A stretch of DNA of 64,000 bases, taken from NCBI RefSeq assembly GCF_041435335.1, contig NZ_CP108430.1, positions 4,247,501-4,311,500 on the forward strand, read 5' to 3'. The notes below the pieces were generated by a model. The model did no database searches and was not told the origin of the DNA. It saw nothing but the letters and a program-made list of their open reading frames with translations. The position numbers and the translations under genes are program-made. Of this stretch, positions 54,467 through 64,000 are shown piece by piece; within the stretch, counting starts at the first letter, position 1, and each line of letters starts with the position of its first letter. This DNA comes from Streptomyces sp. NBC_01283 (GTDB taxonomy: Bacteria; Actinomycetota; Actinomycetes; Streptomycetales; Streptomycetaceae).

Positions 54467-56260
54467 TCACTTCTCCTGGGGACTGGGACTGGGACTGGGA
54501 CTGAGGCTGGGACTGGGGCTGGGGCTTGCGCCGGGACTCGGGCTCGTGCCAGTGCCAGTGCCTGTGCCGGTCGGCGGGAAGTCGGAGGTCGCGGTCGTGT
54601 GCACCGCCAGGGTCCGGTCCGCGTTGAGACGTACGACGATGTGGCGCCGCCAGGCCTCGTCGTCGCGGTCGGGGCGGTCCTCGCGCCAGTGGCAGCCGCG
54701 GGTCTCCTCGCGGCGCTGCGCGGCGGCCACCAGGACGCGGGCGACGCACAGGAGGTTGGTGGTCTCCCAGGTGTCGACGCCGGGCTCCGCCGTCTTGCCG
54801 TCCTCGGCGAGCGCGCCCGCGGCCTCGGCGTGGATGCGGGCGAGCCGGGCCGCGGCCTCGGAGAGGGAGTCGGCGGACCTGAGCACTCCGGCGCCGTCGG
54901 TCATCACGCGCTGGATGGCGAAGCGGGCCTCGGGGGGCAGCAGGGGGTGCGCCGGGGTGTCGGGGTGGGAGACCGGTGCGGGCACGCGCGCGTGGAGGGC
55001 GTTCTCCGCGTGCCGGGAGGCGATGTCCGCGGCGATGCGCTCGGCGTAGACCAGGCCCTCCAGAAGGGAGTTGGAGGCCAGGCGGTTCGCTCCGTGCACG
55101 CCGGTGCAGGCGACCTCGCCGCAGGCGTACAGGCCCGGGACCGTGGTGTGGCCCTGCGGGTCGGTGCGTACGCCGCCCGAGGCGTAGTGCGCGGCCGGGG
55201 CGACGGGGATGGGCTCGGTCACCGGGTCGATGCCGTGGGAGCGGCAGGCGGCGAGGATCGTCGGGAAGCGGTTCTCCCACATCTCGGCGCCGAAGTGCCG
55301 GGCGTCCAGGTACATGTGCTCGGCGCCCCGTTCCTGCATGCGCCGCGTGATGCCCTTCGCGACGATGTCCCGGGGGGCGAGCTCCGCGAGTTCGTGCTGC
55401 CCGACCATGAAGCGCACGCCGTCCGCGTCCACGAGGTGGGCGCCCTCGCCGCGCACGGCCTCGGAGACCAGCGGCTGCTGGCCCTCCGCGTCGGCGCCCA
55501 GGAAGAGCACGGTGGGGTGGAACTGCACGAACTCCAGGTCGCTGACCTCGGCGCCCGCGCGCAGGGCGAGCGCGACGCCGTCGCCCGTCGAGACGGACGG
55601 GTTCGTGGTCGCCGAGAAGACCTGGCCCATGCCGCCGGTGGCGAGGACGACCGCGGGGGCGTGGACCGCTCCCACGCCGTCGTGCTGGCCCTCCCCCATG
55701 ACGTGCAGGGAGACTCCGGCGGTGCGGCCGTCGGCATCCGTGAGGAGGTCGAGCACGAGGGCGTTCTCGACGGTCGGTATGCCCTGCGCGCGCACCGCTT
55801 CGACCAGGGCGCGGGAGATCTCCGCGCCGGTCGCGTCGCCGCCCGCGTGCGCGATGCGGCGACGGTGGTGGCCGCCCTCGCGGGTCAGCTCGATGGCACC
55901 TTCGGGGCCCGTGTCGAAGTGGGCGCCGGTCTCGATGAGGCGGCGCACGGCGTCGGGTCCCTCGGTGACCAGGATGCGCACGGCCTCCTCGTCGCACAGG
56001 CCGGCACCTGCCACGAGGGTGTCGTCCAGATGCTGCTCGGGGGTGTCGCCCTCGCCGAGTGCCGCGGCGACGCCGCCCTGGGCCCAGCGCGTGGAGCCGT
56101 CGTCCAGGCTGGCCTTGGTGACCACGACGGTCTTCAGGCCCGCCGCCGAGCAGCGCAGGGCCGCGGTGAGACCGGCCACTCCGGAGCCGACGACGACGAC
56201 GTCGGCCGCCAGGGACCAGCCGGGGGCGGGGGCGTGCAGCCGTATTCCGGTGGCACTCAT
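54467..56260 (-). CDS. nadB: L-aspartate oxidase
   Basis: 597 aa. FAD-binding GxGxxG as [15 protein letters not shown] (about 25-39), then [40 protein letters not shown] and the FAD-contacting [14 protein letters not shown]. It oxidises L-aspartate to iminoaspartate, the first step of NAD synthesis. The last 40 residues are a low-complexity tail of TG and SP repeats encoded by a short tandem repeat; this is beyond the usual C-terminus. The start overlaps the panC stop (ATGA) and the stop nearly abuts nadC. NadA is not in the window. Confidence 0.95.
   Translation of the reverse strand: MSATGIRLHAPAPGWSLAADVVVVGSGVAGLTAALRCSAAGLKTVVVTKASLDDGSTRWAQGGVAAALGEGDTPEQHLDDTLVAGAGLCDEEAVRILVTEGPDAVRRLIETGAHFDTGPEGAIELTREGGHHRRRIAHAGGDATGAEISRALVEAVRAQGIPTVENALVLDLLTDADGRTAGVSLHVMGEGQHDGVGAVHAPAVVLATGGMGQVFSATTNPSVSTGDGVALALRAGAEVSDLEFVQFHPTVLFLGADAEGQQPLVSEAVRGEGAHLVDADGVRFMVGQHELAELAPRDIVAKGITRRMQERGAEHMYLDARHFGAEMWENRFPTILAACRSHGIDPVTEPIPVAPAAHYASGGVRTDPQGHTTVPGLYACGEVACTGVHGANRLASNSLLEGLVYAERIAADIASRHAENALHARVPAPVSHPDTPAHPLLPPEARFAIQRVMTDGAGVLRSADSLSEAAARLARIHAEAAGALAEDGKTAEPGVDTWETTNLLCVARVLVAAAQRREETRGCHWREDRPDRDDEAWRRHIVVRLNADRTLAVHTTATSDFPPTGTGTGTGTSPSPGASPSPSPSLSPSPSPSPQEK
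54479..54570. repeat. Short tandem repeat in the 3' end of nadB
   Basis: GGGACT-type hexamers repeated (GACTGGGACTGGGACTGGGACT, in pieces of six), then GGCTGG and GTGCCAGTGCC variants. They encode the SP and TG repeats of the NadB tail. Confidence 0.75.
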
Positions 56261-57258
56261 GTGGTGGCTCCGAACGTGAGCGGGATGTTGTCGATCAGCC
56301 GGGTCGCGCCGACCTTGGCCGCCACGGCGAGGACCGCTTCACCGGTGTGGCCGGGCCTCACGTCCGTGAAGTCGGCCGGGTCGACCAGCGCCAAGTAGTC
56401 CAGTTCGAGCGGGGGTTCGGCGCGGGCCGCCTGGTCGAGGACCTGGCGGGCGGCGGCGCGGACGGCTGCGGGGCCGCCGGGCACGGACGGGGTGACGGAC
56501 TGGGCGACCGCGTGGGTGTCGGCCGCGGCGCGGGACTCCCCCAGGGCGTTCAGGGCGTCGGCACGCGCGTGCGTGGCGGGTGCGAGCGCCGCCCGCGCGT
56601 GGAGGGCCTCCTGCGCGGCGTGCCGGTCACGGCCCGCGAAGAGGGCCTGGGAGAGCGCGAGCGCGGTGCGCCGCTCGGCCGGGGAGAGATAGCGGTTGCG
56701 GCTGGAGAGGGCCAGGCCGTCGTCCTCGCGCACGGTGGGGACGCCGACTATCTCGACGCCGAAGTTCAGGTCCCGGACCATGCGGCGGATGAGGGCGAGC
56801 TGCTGGGCGTCCTTCTGCCCGTACAGCGCGACGTCGGGCCGGGTGAGGTGCAGCAGCTTGGCGACCACCGTGAGCATGCCGTCGAAGTGTCCGGGGCGGG
56901 TGGCCCCTTCGAGGAGTGTGCCCATGGGGCCCGCGCTGATCCGCACCTGCGGTTCGCCGCCCGGATAGACCTCCTCGACGGAGGGGGCGAACACGAGGTC
57001 CGCGCCTTCCTGTTCGGCGATCTTGACGTCGGCGTCCAGGGTGCGGGGGTAGCGGTCGAGGTCTTCGCCCGCGCCGAACTGGAGGGGGTTCACGAAGACC
57101 GTGACCACGACTTCGCCCTCGTCGCCCGCGATGCGGCGTGCGGTGCGGATCAGGGTGGCGTGCCCCGCGTGCAGGGCGCCCATGGTCATGACGACGACGC
57201 GTCGCCCGGCACGCGCGCGCGTCCGAAGGAGTTCGGCGGTGTGCACCAGGCGGGTCAT
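56257..57258 (-). CDS. panC: Pantothenate synthetase
   Basis: 333 aa, slightly longer than the usual 280-310. The nucleotidyl-transfer motif is [16 protein letters not shown] (HxGH as HAGH), followed by [23 protein letters not shown] and the KMSKS-equivalent SSRNRYLS near residue 195. It condenses pantoate and beta-alanine with ATP. Its start overlaps the DUF2520 gene stop and its stop overlaps the nadB start, both as ATGA, so the three genes are translationally coupled. Confidence 0.96.
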   Translation of the reverse strand: MTRLVHTAELLRTRARAGRRVVVMTMGALHAGHATLIRTARRIAGDEGEVVVTVFVNPLQFGAGEDLDRYPRTLDADVKIAEQEGADLVFAPSVEEVYPGGEPQVRISAGPMGTLLEGATRPGHFDGMLTVVAKLLHLTRPDVALYGQKDAQQLALIRRMVRDLNFGVEIVGVPTVREDDGLALSSRNRYLSPAERRTALALSQALFAGRDRHAAQEALHARAALAPATHARADALNALGESRAAADTHAVAQSVTPSVPGGPAAVRAAARQVLDQAARAEPPLELDYLALVDPADFTDVRPGHTGEAVLAVAAKVGATRLIDNIPLTFGATT

Positions 57259-58193
57259 CGGGTCCCTCCCTCGGCTTCGCCCGTCGCGCTTCCGCCGTTG
57301 GCCAGGACTCCCAGGAGGTCCTCGGCGAACTCGGGCTTGAGCAGTCCGTGGGCGAGCGCGCGGTCGGCGGTCGCGCGGGCCATCGCCAGATATCCGGCGA
57401 CGGTCTGCGGTGCGTGCTTGCGCAGCTCGGCGACGTGCGCGGCGACGGTGCCCGCGTCCCCGCGCGCGACGGGTCCGGTGAGGGCGGCGTCGCCGGACCG
57501 CAGTGCGTTGTCCAGGGCGGCGCCGAGCAGCGGGCCGAGCATCCGGTCGGGGGCGGCCACGCCCGCGTCACGGAGCAGCTCCATGGACTCGGCGACCAGC
57601 GTGACCAGGTGGTTCGCGCCGAGCGCGAGCGCCGCGTGGTACAGCGGCCTGGAGTCCTCGGCGATCCACTCGGGCTCGCCGCCCATCTCGATGACCAGGG
57701 CCTCGGCGGCAAGGCGCAGCTCGTCGGGAGCGGTCACGCCGAAGGAGCAGCCCGCGAGGCGCTGCACGTCGACGGCGGTACCGGTGAACGTCATGGCGGG
57801 GTGCAGGGCGAGCGGCAGGGCTCCGGCGCGCAGCGCGGGTTCGAGCACCTTGACGCCGTACCGCCCGGACGTGTGCACCAGCAGCTGGCCGGGACGGACC
57901 GCCCCGGTCTCGGCGAGTCCCTCGACAAGGCCGGGCAGGGCGTCGTCGGGAACGGTGAGGAGGACCAGGTCGGCGCGCTCCAGGACCTGGGCGGGCGGGA
58001 CGAGGGGGACGTCGGGCAGCAGGGCCGCCGCGCGTCGTACGGAGGCGTCGGAGACGCCCGACGCGGCGACCGGGCGGTGCCCGGCGAGTTGGAGTGCCGC
58101 GGCGAGCGCGGGGCCGACACGGCCCGCTCCCACGACGCCCACCGTGAGCCTCGCGGGGCGATCCCGCGGGTCTGGCTGATGAGGTGCGTTCAC
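57255..58193 (-). CDS. Rossmann-fold NAD(P)-binding oxidoreductase, DUF2520 family
   Basis: 312 aa from GTG. The N-terminal Rossmann motif is [18 protein letters not shown], followed by [18 protein letters not shown]; the C-terminal DUF2520 part has [35 protein letters not shown] and [16 protein letters not shown]. It resembles short 6-phosphogluconate-dehydrogenase-like reductases. First gene of the panC-nadB-nadC-coaX operon. A ketopantoate reductase role is a reasonable guess, because DUF2520-type reductases (PanG) carry out that step in some bacteria; this is inference. Confidence 0.85.
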   Translation of the reverse strand: MNAPHQPDPRDRPARLTVGVVGAGRVGPALAAALQLAGHRPVAASGVSDASVRRAAALLPDVPLVPPAQVLERADLVLLTVPDDALPGLVEGLAETGAVRPGQLLVHTSGRYGVKVLEPALRAGALPLALHPAMTFTGTAVDVQRLAGCSFGVTAPDELRLAAEALVIEMGGEPEWIAEDSRPLYHAALALGANHLVTLVAESMELLRDAGVAAPDRMLGPLLGAALDNALRSGDAALTGPVARGDAGTVAAHVAELRKHAPQTVAGYLAMARATADRALAHGLLKPEFAEDLLGVLANGGSATGEAEGGTR

Positions 58194-58340
58194 GCGATGA
58201 CGCCTTCCCGTTCCAGTCCGCTCGGGGTACCGGACGATTTCTCGTCATGCTAACGCGATTGGTCCGCGCCGCGTCCTCGGCTGTCCACAGCCTGTGGGTA
58301 TTCATATGACCGGTGGCCGATCGCACGCCATGCTCGGGGG

Positions 58341-59534
58341 ATGACTTCACATGACGGAGCACAGGGGCAGGAGCGGGAAGCGGGGCCGGAGCGGGAAGCG
58401 GGGCAGGAACAGTCCGCGGCCCGCCGCCGGGCCGCCGCCCTCGGCGCCACCCGCGTCCTGCACCGCTGGTCCGCGCACCTCCCGCTCGCCACCCGGCTCG
58501 CGGCACTCGCGGACGCGGCCTCCGAGGTCGTGGACCCGGACGAGCCCATCGACCTCTACGGCAACGGGGTCGTCGCCCGCCTGGAGGACGAGGTCGCGCG
58601 GCTGCTCGGCAAGGAGGCGGCCGCCTTCTTCCCGACCGGCACGATGGCCCAGCAGGTCGCCCTGCGCTGCTGGGCGGGCCGTACGGGCAACGCGACCGTC
58701 GCCCTGCACCCGAAGGCGCACCCCGAGATCCACGAAGGGGGCGCCTTCTCCGCGGTGAGCGGGCTGCGCACGGTGCATCCCACGAGGGAGCCGCGGCTGC
58801 CCACGGCCGACGAGGTGCGGGACTTCGAGGAGCCCTTCGGGACGCTGATGCTCGAACTGCCGCTCCGGGACGCCGGTTTCGTGCTGCCGTCCTGGGAGGA
58901 GCTCGAAGAGGTCGTGGAGGCGGCCCGGGAACGCGACGCCGTCGTGCACTTCGACGGTGCGCGCCTGTGGGAGTGCACACCGCACTTCGGCCGGTCCCTC
59001 GCGGAGATCGCCGGGCTCGCGGACACCGTGTACGTGTCGTTCTACAAGTCCCTCGACGGCCTGAGCGGCGCGGTGCTCGCGGGCCCGCGCACCCTGGTCG
59101 ACGAGGCGAGGACCTGGCGGCACCGCTACGGCGGCCAGGTCTTCCAGCAGTTCCCGGCCGCCGTCGCCGCCCTGCTCGGCCTGAAGAACACGCTGCCGCG
59201 GCTGCCGGATTACGTGGCCCACGCGCGCGTGGTCGCCGACGCACTGCGCGAGGGGTTCGCCGCCGCCGGGGTGCCCTGGTCGCGCGTGCACCCGGAGCGG
59301 CCGTACACCCACCAGTTCCAGGTGTGGCTGCCGTACGACTCCGAGGTCCTGACCGAGGCGGCGCTCGGCCAGGCCGAGGAGACCAGGACCCAGCTCTTCG
59401 GCCGCTGGTTCCCGGACGGGCCGCCCGGCCTCTCGGTCACGGAGGTCACCGTGACCGAGGCGGGCCTGGAGTGGACGGCCTGCGAGGTCAGTGACGCAGT
59501 CGCGGAGTTCGTGCGCCGGATCCCCGGTCGATGA
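58341..59534 (+). CDS. Threonine aldolase family, PLP-dependent (beta-eliminating lyase)
   Basis: 397 aa from ATG. The first 30 residues are Glu/Gln/Ala-rich and may be disordered. The fold-type I PLP core follows: DLYGNGVVARLEDEVARLLGKEAAAFFPTGTMAQQVA, VHFDGARLWECTPHF, and SFYKSLDGLSGAVLAG with the Schiff-base Lys236. These features fit low-specificity L-threonine aldolases, which cleave threonine to glycine and acetaldehyde; substrate specificity is not fixed by sequence. The 3' end overlaps the small convergent gene by 47 bp. Confidence 0.85.
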   Translation: MTSHDGAQGQEREAGPEREAGQEQSAARRRAAALGATRVLHRWSAHLPLATRLAALADAASEVVDPDEPIDLYGNGVVARLEDEVARLLGKEAAAFFPTGTMAQQVALRCWAGRTGNATVALHPKAHPEIHEGGAFSAVSGLRTVHPTREPRLPTADEVRDFEEPFGTLMLELPLRDAGFVLPSWEELEEVVEAARERDAVVHFDGARLWECTPHFGRSLAEIAGLADTVYVSFYKSLDGLSGAVLAGPRTLVDEARTWRHRYGGQVFQQFPAAVAALLGLKNTLPRLPDYVAHARVVADALREGFAAAGVPWSRVHPERPYTHQFQVWLPYDSEVLTEAALGQAEETRTQLFGRWFPDGPPGLSVTEVTVTEAGLEWTACEVSDAVAEFVRRIPGR

Positions 59535-59718
59535 TCCTGGCCAGGGCGGCGCGGAACCGTCCGTGGGCGGGGCGCTCTTCGACGACGGCACGGAAGCGGC
59601 CGTAGTCGCGCACCTCGCGGACGGCCTGCCAGTCGTCGCGGCCGGGGGCGGGCGGGGTCGGTGCGCCGTGCTGAACGGCGCGGTAGCTGTCGAGCAGGTA
59701 CTGCTGGGTGATGCTCAT
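59488..59718 (-). CDS. Small conserved Streptomyces protein
   Basis: 76 aa from the ATG giving MSITQQYLLDSYRAVQHG; upstream in-frame start rejected. No TM or signal. The segment DDWQAVREVRDYGRFRAVVEERP is the kind of short charged helix seen in a conserved streptomycete protein of unknown role. It overlaps the 3' end of the threonine-aldolase-like gene convergently by 47 bp, so at least one of the two coding ends carries unusual constraint. Confidence 0.65.
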   Translation of the reverse strand: MSITQQYLLDSYRAVQHGAPTPPAPGRDDWQAVREVRDYGRFRAVVEERPAHGRFRAALARIIDRGSGARTPRLRH

Positions 59719-59891
59719 GACGGGTTCGCCTCTCATGACAAAGGTTACTTATCGGGCGCCCTTGGGTCGACGGGAAACAGGGTCGGCACAGGGGGCGCGA
59801 TCGGCACGGGGAGTTCGGATTCCGGGTCCGGCGGCGGCACTGCCGTGCGGCCCGGTCATCACAGACTGCTCCCGGTGCCACCCCGGCGTCG

Positions 59892-59920
59892 CGCCGATTG
59901 ACGGCGGCAGTCAATCGGCG
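59892..59920. promoter_or_regulatory. Perfect dyad upstream of the ArsR/DUF5937 gene
   Basis: CGCCGATTGAC-(7)-GTCAATCGGCG, 11-bp perfect arms, 35 bp before the start codon. The position and symmetry fit an autoregulatory ArsR-type operator. Confidence 0.65.
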
Positions 59921-59955
59921 GCCGGGATGTCGGTGGCGCGGTGCACGATGGGTCC

Positions 59956-61074
59956 ATGAGCGTGCACATCGAGATAGCGGGCCTGCCGCAGGAGCGGATC
60001 TTCTTCCACACTTCGCCCTTGGCGGAGCTGGGCGTCGCCCTGCACGCGCTGGCCGAGCCCGGGCACCATCCGGGCCTGCACGGCTGGGCCACCGCGACCA
60101 CCGCCTGCCTCAAGCCGGACCTCGCCGACCGGCTGTGCGAGGCCGACTTCCTGTGGCGGAACACGTTCTCGGACGTCTTCATGCCGTTCGCCGGGCTCGT
60201 CGACGGCGACGGCAGGCCGGGCGACACGCTCTCCGAGGAGCTGGACCTGCTCGACGGCCTGGACGACGAGCGCTTCGTCATGGCGGCCCTGGAGTTCACC
60301 TGCGGGACGACCTACAACGAAGGCGGCCCCTCACCGCTCGTCGACCCGGTCCGGGGTGCTCGCGCCCTGGAGCTCGCCGCCACGCGCGGCAGCCGCCAAC
60401 TGGACTTCGCCAACCGGCTCCTGACCGACCCGAAGGGTGTCCGGGCCTGGCTGCGCCGCCTCCTTGAGGACTGCGACGAGGCGTTCTTCGCGGACACCTG
60501 GCGGCGGGTGCGCGTCCAATTGGCCGCCGACGCACGGCACAAGACCGAGATCCTGCGCCACAAGGGCCTCGCCGAGGTACTGACCTCGGTGTCGGCCGCG
60601 CTCTCGGTGGACGAGGACCGGCGCCGCATCACCGCCGACAAGCTCGTGCCGGGCACCACGACCGCCCTGGACCACACCCTGGGCGCGGGGCTCACGTTCG
60701 TGCCGTCGCACTTCGCCTGGCCGCACCTGATGGTCCTGCACGCCCCGGGCTGGCGCCCGGTGATCCACTACCCCGTGTCCGCCCCGGACCTGGCCAGGCC
60801 CACCTCGGTGGAGACGCTGGAGCGGCGGCTCACGGCCCTCGCGCACCCCGTGCGCCTGCGGCTGTGCCGCGACATGGCCCGCGCGCCCTTCAGCACCGGG
60901 GAGCTGGCCCACGCGACGGGCCTGACGGCGCCGGAGGTCTCCCGGCACCTCACGCTTCTCAAGAAGGCGGGCCTGGTGACCACGACACGGCGCGGCCGGT
61001 ACGTGCTGCACCAGCTGGACGTCACCGTGGTGGCCCGCCTGGGCAGCGACTTCCTGGAGGGCATCCTGCGCTGA
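59956..61074 (+). CDS. ArsR-family transcriptional regulator (DUF5937)
   Basis: 372 aa from the ATG giving MSVHIEIAGLPQERIFF; a GTG 15 bp upstream is possible. The large N-terminal region (1-270) is the DUF5937-like sensor (HTSPLAELGVALHAL, EPGHHPGLHGW). The C-terminal 90 residues form an ArsR winged HTH: LTALAHPVRLRLCRDMA, STGELAHATGLTAPEVSRHLTLLKKAGLVTTTRRGRYVLHQLD. No metal-binding cysteine pair of classic ArsR is seen in that HTH, so the signal is probably not arsenic. A dyad lies just upstream. Confidence 0.88.
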   Translation: MSVHIEIAGLPQERIFFHTSPLAELGVALHALAEPGHHPGLHGWATATTACLKPDLADRLCEADFLWRNTFSDVFMPFAGLVDGDGRPGDTLSEELDLLDGLDDERFVMAALEFTCGTTYNEGGPSPLVDPVRGARALELAATRGSRQLDFANRLLTDPKGVRAWLRRLLEDCDEAFFADTWRRVRVQLAADARHKTEILRHKGLAEVLTSVSAALSVDEDRRRITADKLVPGTTTALDHTLGAGLTFVPSHFAWPHLMVLHAPGWRPVIHYPVSAPDLARPTSVETLERRLTALAHPVRLRLCRDMARAPFSTGELAHATGLTAPEVSRHLTLLKKAGLVTTTRRGRYVLHQLDVTVVARLGSDFLEGILR

Positions 61075-61118
61075 CCCCGCACCCCGGGGCAGCCGTCACG
61101 CCGCCGGAAGGACCGCCC

Positions 61119-61805
61119 TCAAGCCGTCCCGCCGCCCGCTCCGCCGCCCGCCCGCACCAGGCCCGTCTCGTACGCGAGGACCACCACCTGCACCCGGTCC
61201 CGCAGGCCGAGCTTGGTCAGGATGCGGCCCACGTGGGTCTTCACCGTGGCCTCCGACAGGACGAGCCGCGCCGCGATCTCCCCGTTCGAGAGCCCCTGGG
61301 CGACGAGGATCATGACCTCGCGCTCGCGCTCGGTGAGCCGCTCCAATTCCTTGTGCTGCGGCTGGCCGCCCGCGTTCGGCAGCATCGGCGCGAAGCGGTC
61401 GAGGAGGCGCCGCGTCGTGGATGGCGCGACCACCGCGTCACCGCTGTGCACGGAGCGGATCGCGGCGAGCAGCTCCCCCGGGGGCACGTCCTTCAGCATG
61501 AAGCCGGATGCGCCCGCCTTCAGCCCCGAGAAGGCGTACTCGTCGAGGTCGAAGGTCGTCAGGATCAGCACCTTCGGCGGGTTCTCGTCCTGGCAGATGC
61601 GCCGGGTCGTCTCCACGCCGTCCAGCTTCGGCATGCGCACGTCCATGAGCACCACGTCGACCTCGGTCGTCCGCAGCGCCTGGAGCGCCTCGACCCCGTC
61701 ACCCGCCTCGGCGACGACCTCCATGTCCGGCTGTGCGGCGAGCACCATCCGGAACCCCGTGCGCAGCAGCGCCTGGTCGTCGACGAGCATGACGCGGATC
61801 GACAT
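61119..61805 (-). CDS. NarL/LuxR-type response regulator
   Basis: 228 aa from the ATG giving MSIRVMLVDDQALLRTGF; the upstream in-frame start is rejected. Receiver with phospho-acceptor Asp55 (VVLMDVRMPK) and Lys in FMLKDVPPG. LuxR HTH: RLTEREREVMILVAQGLSNGEIAARLVLSEATVKTHVGRILTKLGLRDR. It follows the histidine kinase on the same strand after 91 bp and is its cognate partner. Targets unknown. Confidence 0.94.
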   Translation of the reverse strand: MSIRVMLVDDQALLRTGFRMVLAAQPDMEVVAEAGDGVEALQALRTTEVDVVLMDVRMPKLDGVETTRRICQDENPPKVLILTTFDLDEYAFSGLKAGASGFMLKDVPPGELLAAIRSVHSGDAVVAPSTTRRLLDRFAPMLPNAGGQPQHKELERLTEREREVMILVAQGLSNGEIAARLVLSEATVKTHVGRILTKLGLRDRVQVVVLAYETGLVRAGGGAGGGTA

Positions 61806-61896
61806 CAAAGGCCCTTTCGTGGATGTGTTCACAAGCGATGTACGAGCGAACGGCTGTGGTCATGAGCGTAGGGCGTGGGCATTTCGGTGACAGGTG

Positions 61897-63099
61897 TCAA
61901 TGTGCGGGCTTGAGCGGGAGAAGCGCGCTGATGCGGAATCCGCCGCCCGGCCGCGGCCCCGCGTCCAGCGTGCCGCCGACCATGCCGACGCGCTCCCGCA
62001 TGCCGATCAGGCCGTGCCCGCTGCCGTCGGCGCCGCCGTCCTCGTACAGCTCGTGCGGCGCGCCCTTGCCGTCGTCCTCGACGAGGAGCCCCAGGCCGTC
62101 GTCGAAGTAGACGAGGCGCACGCTCGCGCCGGTGTTCTCGCCGCCGTGCTTGCGGGTGTTGGTGAGGGCCTCCTGCACGATGCGGTACGCCGTGAGCTCG
62201 ACGCCGCTGGGCAGCGGACGCGGCGTTCCCTCGACCTTGAAGTCCACCGGGAGGCCGGCCGTGCGCACCTGCTCGATGAGCTCGTCGAGCTGCTCGACGT
62301 CGGGCTGCGGGACGTACTCACCGCTCTCCTCGTGCTCGCCGGTGCGCAGCACGCCGAGCAGCCTGCGCATCTCGGCGAGCGCCTGGCGTCCGGTGCCCGA
62401 GATGGTCTCCAGTGCCTGCTTGGCCTGCTCGGGGGCCTGGTCGAGGACGTACGCGGCGCCGTCGGCCTGGACGACCATCACCGAGACGTTGTGCGCGACG
62501 ACGTCGTGCAGCTCGCGGGCGATGCGCGCCCGCTCGGCCGCCACCGCGACCTTGGACTGCGCCGCCCGCTCCTTCTCCAGGCGGTCGGCGCGCTCCTCCA
62601 GCTGCGCGAAGTAGGCGCGGCGGGTGCGGATGGAGTCGCCGAGCACCCAGGCGAGGGCGAAGGGCACCATCTGGAAGATCGTGAAGAAGATGCTGCCGAA
62701 GGTGCTTATGTTCTCCTCGGGCCAGCGCAGCGACGACAGCGGAGCCGCGCACAGACCGCCTATGAGGGCGAACCGCGAGGCCCACTTCGCGCCGTCGGCC
62801 GACGCGGTGTAGATGATCACCAGCATCGCGAAGTCGGCCGGCATCGTCTTCACGTCGAAGATCAGCTGGGCCACGCCGAGCACGACGGCGAGGATCAGCA
62901 TCTTCTCGACGTGCTTGCGGCGCAGCGCCACCACGACGGACATGCCGAGGACGACGAAGGCGGCCGGCACCGTCGGGTCATGGCCTTCCGCGTCGGCCAT
63001 GGAGACAAGACCGATGCCGGAGACCCCGAGCAGGACGAGGGCCCAGAAGCCATCGACCCCGGTCGGGTGTCTGCGGAGGAAGTCATAGACGCGCTGCAC
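61897..63099 (-). CDS. Sensor histidine kinase (NarX/DesK-like)
   Basis: 400 aa from GTG. Five or six TM segments (about 15-160) make the sensor, with no large extracellular loop. A coiled stretch (160-190) precedes the H box AERARIARELHDVVAHNVSVM (His198). The ATPase domain has YRIVQEALTNTRKHGG and GLIGMRERVGMVGG, then FRISALLP. It belongs to the HisKA_3 class, and lies upstream of its LuxR-type partner. Confidence 0.93.
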   Translation of the reverse strand: MQRVYDFLRRHPTGVDGFWALVLLGVSGIGLVSMADAEGHDPTVPAAFVVLGMSVVVALRRKHVEKMLILAVVLGVAQLIFDVKTMPADFAMLVIIYTASADGAKWASRFALIGGLCAAPLSSLRWPEENISTFGSIFFTIFQMVPFALAWVLGDSIRTRRAYFAQLEERADRLEKERAAQSKVAVAAERARIARELHDVVAHNVSVMVVQADGAAYVLDQAPEQAKQALETISGTGRQALAEMRRLLGVLRTGEHEESGEYVPQPDVEQLDELIEQVRTAGLPVDFKVEGTPRPLPSGVELTAYRIVQEALTNTRKHGGENTGASVRLVYFDDGLGLLVEDDGKGAPHELYEDGGADGSGHGLIGMRERVGMVGGTLDAGPRPGGGFRISALLPLKPAH

Positions 63100-63204
63100 G
63101 TAACCCAGCGTAGGCAGCGCGACGGCCCTCCGGGGTCAACCGGAGGGCCGATCCGTACCCCTCGCACGTACTCCCCAAGGTGGAGGCCCGCATAGCCTTC
63201 TCGC

Positions 63205-64000
63205 GTGACGAACGAGGTCCGAGGTGAACGGCGAGACGTGCCGCGTGGCTGGCGGGAGGCCATGGAGGCCGCTCTGTACGGGCCTGACGGCTTCTATCTG
63301 CGCCCCGAGGGGCCCGCGGGACACTTCCGGACGTCGGTGCACGTGTCGCCCCTTTTCGCGGGCGCGGTGGCCCGGCTGCTGTGCCGCGTGGACGAGGCAC
63401 TCGACCACCCGGACGAGTTGGCCTTCGTCGATCTTGGCGCGGGCCGCGGCGAGTTGACCGCGGGTGTGCTCGGCGCGCTGCCCGCCGAGGTGGCCGCACG
63501 CGCGCGTGCCTATGCGGTCGAGCGGGCCGGGCGCCCGGCGGGACTCGACCCGCGCATCGAGTGGCGCGACCTGCCGCCGACCGGTGTCAACGGCCTGCTC
63601 TTCGCCAACGAGTGGCTGGACAACGTCCCCCTGGACGTCGTCGAGGTGGACCCCGAGGGCCTGGTGCGGCACGTGCTCGTGGGCGAGGACGGCACCGAAT
63701 CCCTGGGTGGCCCGGTCGAGGACGCGGACGCCTCCTGGCTCGCCCGCTGGTGGCCGCTCGCCCCCGAGCCCGGCCTGCGCGCGGAGATCGGCCGCCCCAG
63801 GGACGAGGCGTGGGCGAGGGCCGCGGCGACGCTGACGCGCGGTCTCGCGGTCGCGGTGGACTACGCGCACGACCGCGCGGGCCGGCCGCCCTTCGGGACG
63901 CTGACCGGCTTCCGCGCGGGCCGGGAGACGGCGCCCGTGCCGGACGGCACGTGCGACATCACGGCCCATGTGGCACTCGACGCGTGCGCGCCGCCCGGAG
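63205..64000 (+). CDS. SAM-dependent methyltransferase, MidA/NDUFAF7-like (3' truncated by window)
   Basis: 265 codons visible from a GTG at 63205, open at the window edge. A conserved N-terminal segment [37 protein letters not shown] fits the MidA/DUF185 family, followed by SAM motif [17 protein letters not shown] and [21 protein letters not shown] (family active-site region). In eukaryotes the homologue methylates an arginine of complex I; in bacteria the target is not settled. It is divergent from the histidine kinase gene. Confidence 0.85.
   Translation, partial: MTNEVRGERRDVPRGWREAMEAALYGPDGFYLRPEGPAGHFRTSVHVSPLFAGAVARLLCRVDEALDHPDELAFVDLGAGRGELTAGVLGALPAEVAARARAYAVERAGRPAGLDPRIEWRDLPPTGVNGLLFANEWLDNVPLDVVEVDPEGLVRHVLVGEDGTESLGGPVEDADASWLARWWPLAPEPGLRAEIGRPRDEAWARAAATLTRGLAVAVDYAHDRAGRPPFGTLTGFRAGRETAPVPDGTCDITAHVALDACAPPG

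Noticed and set aside
53484..55997. 837-aa open frame spanning nadC and nadB
   Set aside because: Only its last 326 residues are NadC; the rest is a shadow of nadB in another frame.

Overview
The window is a piece of a Streptomyces (or very close actinomycete) chromosome. It is uniformly high-GC with strong third-position GC bias, uses many GTG and some TTG starts, and carries lineage markers: the sigE-cseABC operon, radA-disA, clpC next to lsr2, and a WhiJ/DUF397/ATPase triad. From memory, the gene order resembles the Streptomyces coelicolor core region around sigE (SCO3356) and lsr2 (SCO3375). I see no tRNA, rRNA, CRISPR array, transposase or integrase, so most of the window looks like vertically inherited core with one accessory patch.

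Layout. 0-6 kb: end of trpS, a GlxA-type regulator, a cysteine hydrolase, proC, an ABC-2 exporter pair, a methyltransferase and a membrane protein. 6-16 kb: a Ser/Thr kinase with a beta-propeller ectodomain, an SH3-like protein, ilvD, a TetR-sugar isomerase-Ppx/GppA run, a Cys-rich putative metal-chelating protein, and a sigma-like protein fused through a membrane anchor to a BACON domain. 16-24 kb: radA-disA (DNA repair and c-di-AMP), a Ser/Gly-rich membrane protein, a PAP2 phosphatase, a two-component pair whose kinase has an odd C-terminal ectodomain, and mutY. 24-31 kb: the cell-envelope-stress operon sigE-cseA-cseB-cseC, a TetR/MFS drug exporter pair and a secreted M23 peptidase.

31-44.5 kb is the accessory-looking and most interesting part. 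It holds three paralogous NACHT (STAND/NLR-like) NTPases of 1050, 851 and 856 aa, each with an N-terminal helical region, Walker A/B motifs and an LRR-like C-terminus. Between the first and second lie a WhiJ-type developmental triad (ATPase, HTH regulator, DUF397), a secreted protein resembling a phage tail-tube domain, a DUF4232 lipoprotein, a WYL regulator and a VOC protein. NACHT proteins of this general type include known antiphage defence proteins, so this is the best candidate for an undescribed or partly described system.

44.5-64 kb: clpC, an SCO3374-like protein and lsr2, a GNAT acetyltransferase, an orphan BlaI repressor, small hypothetical genes, a surface protein, then a tightly coupled minus-strand cofactor operon (Rossmann/DUF2520 oxidoreductase - panC - nadB - nadC - coaX) feeding both NAD and CoA synthesis. 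A threonine-aldolase-like enzyme, an ArsR/DUF5937 regulator with a clear dyad operator, a LuxR-type two-component pair and the start of a MidA-like methyltransferase complete the window.
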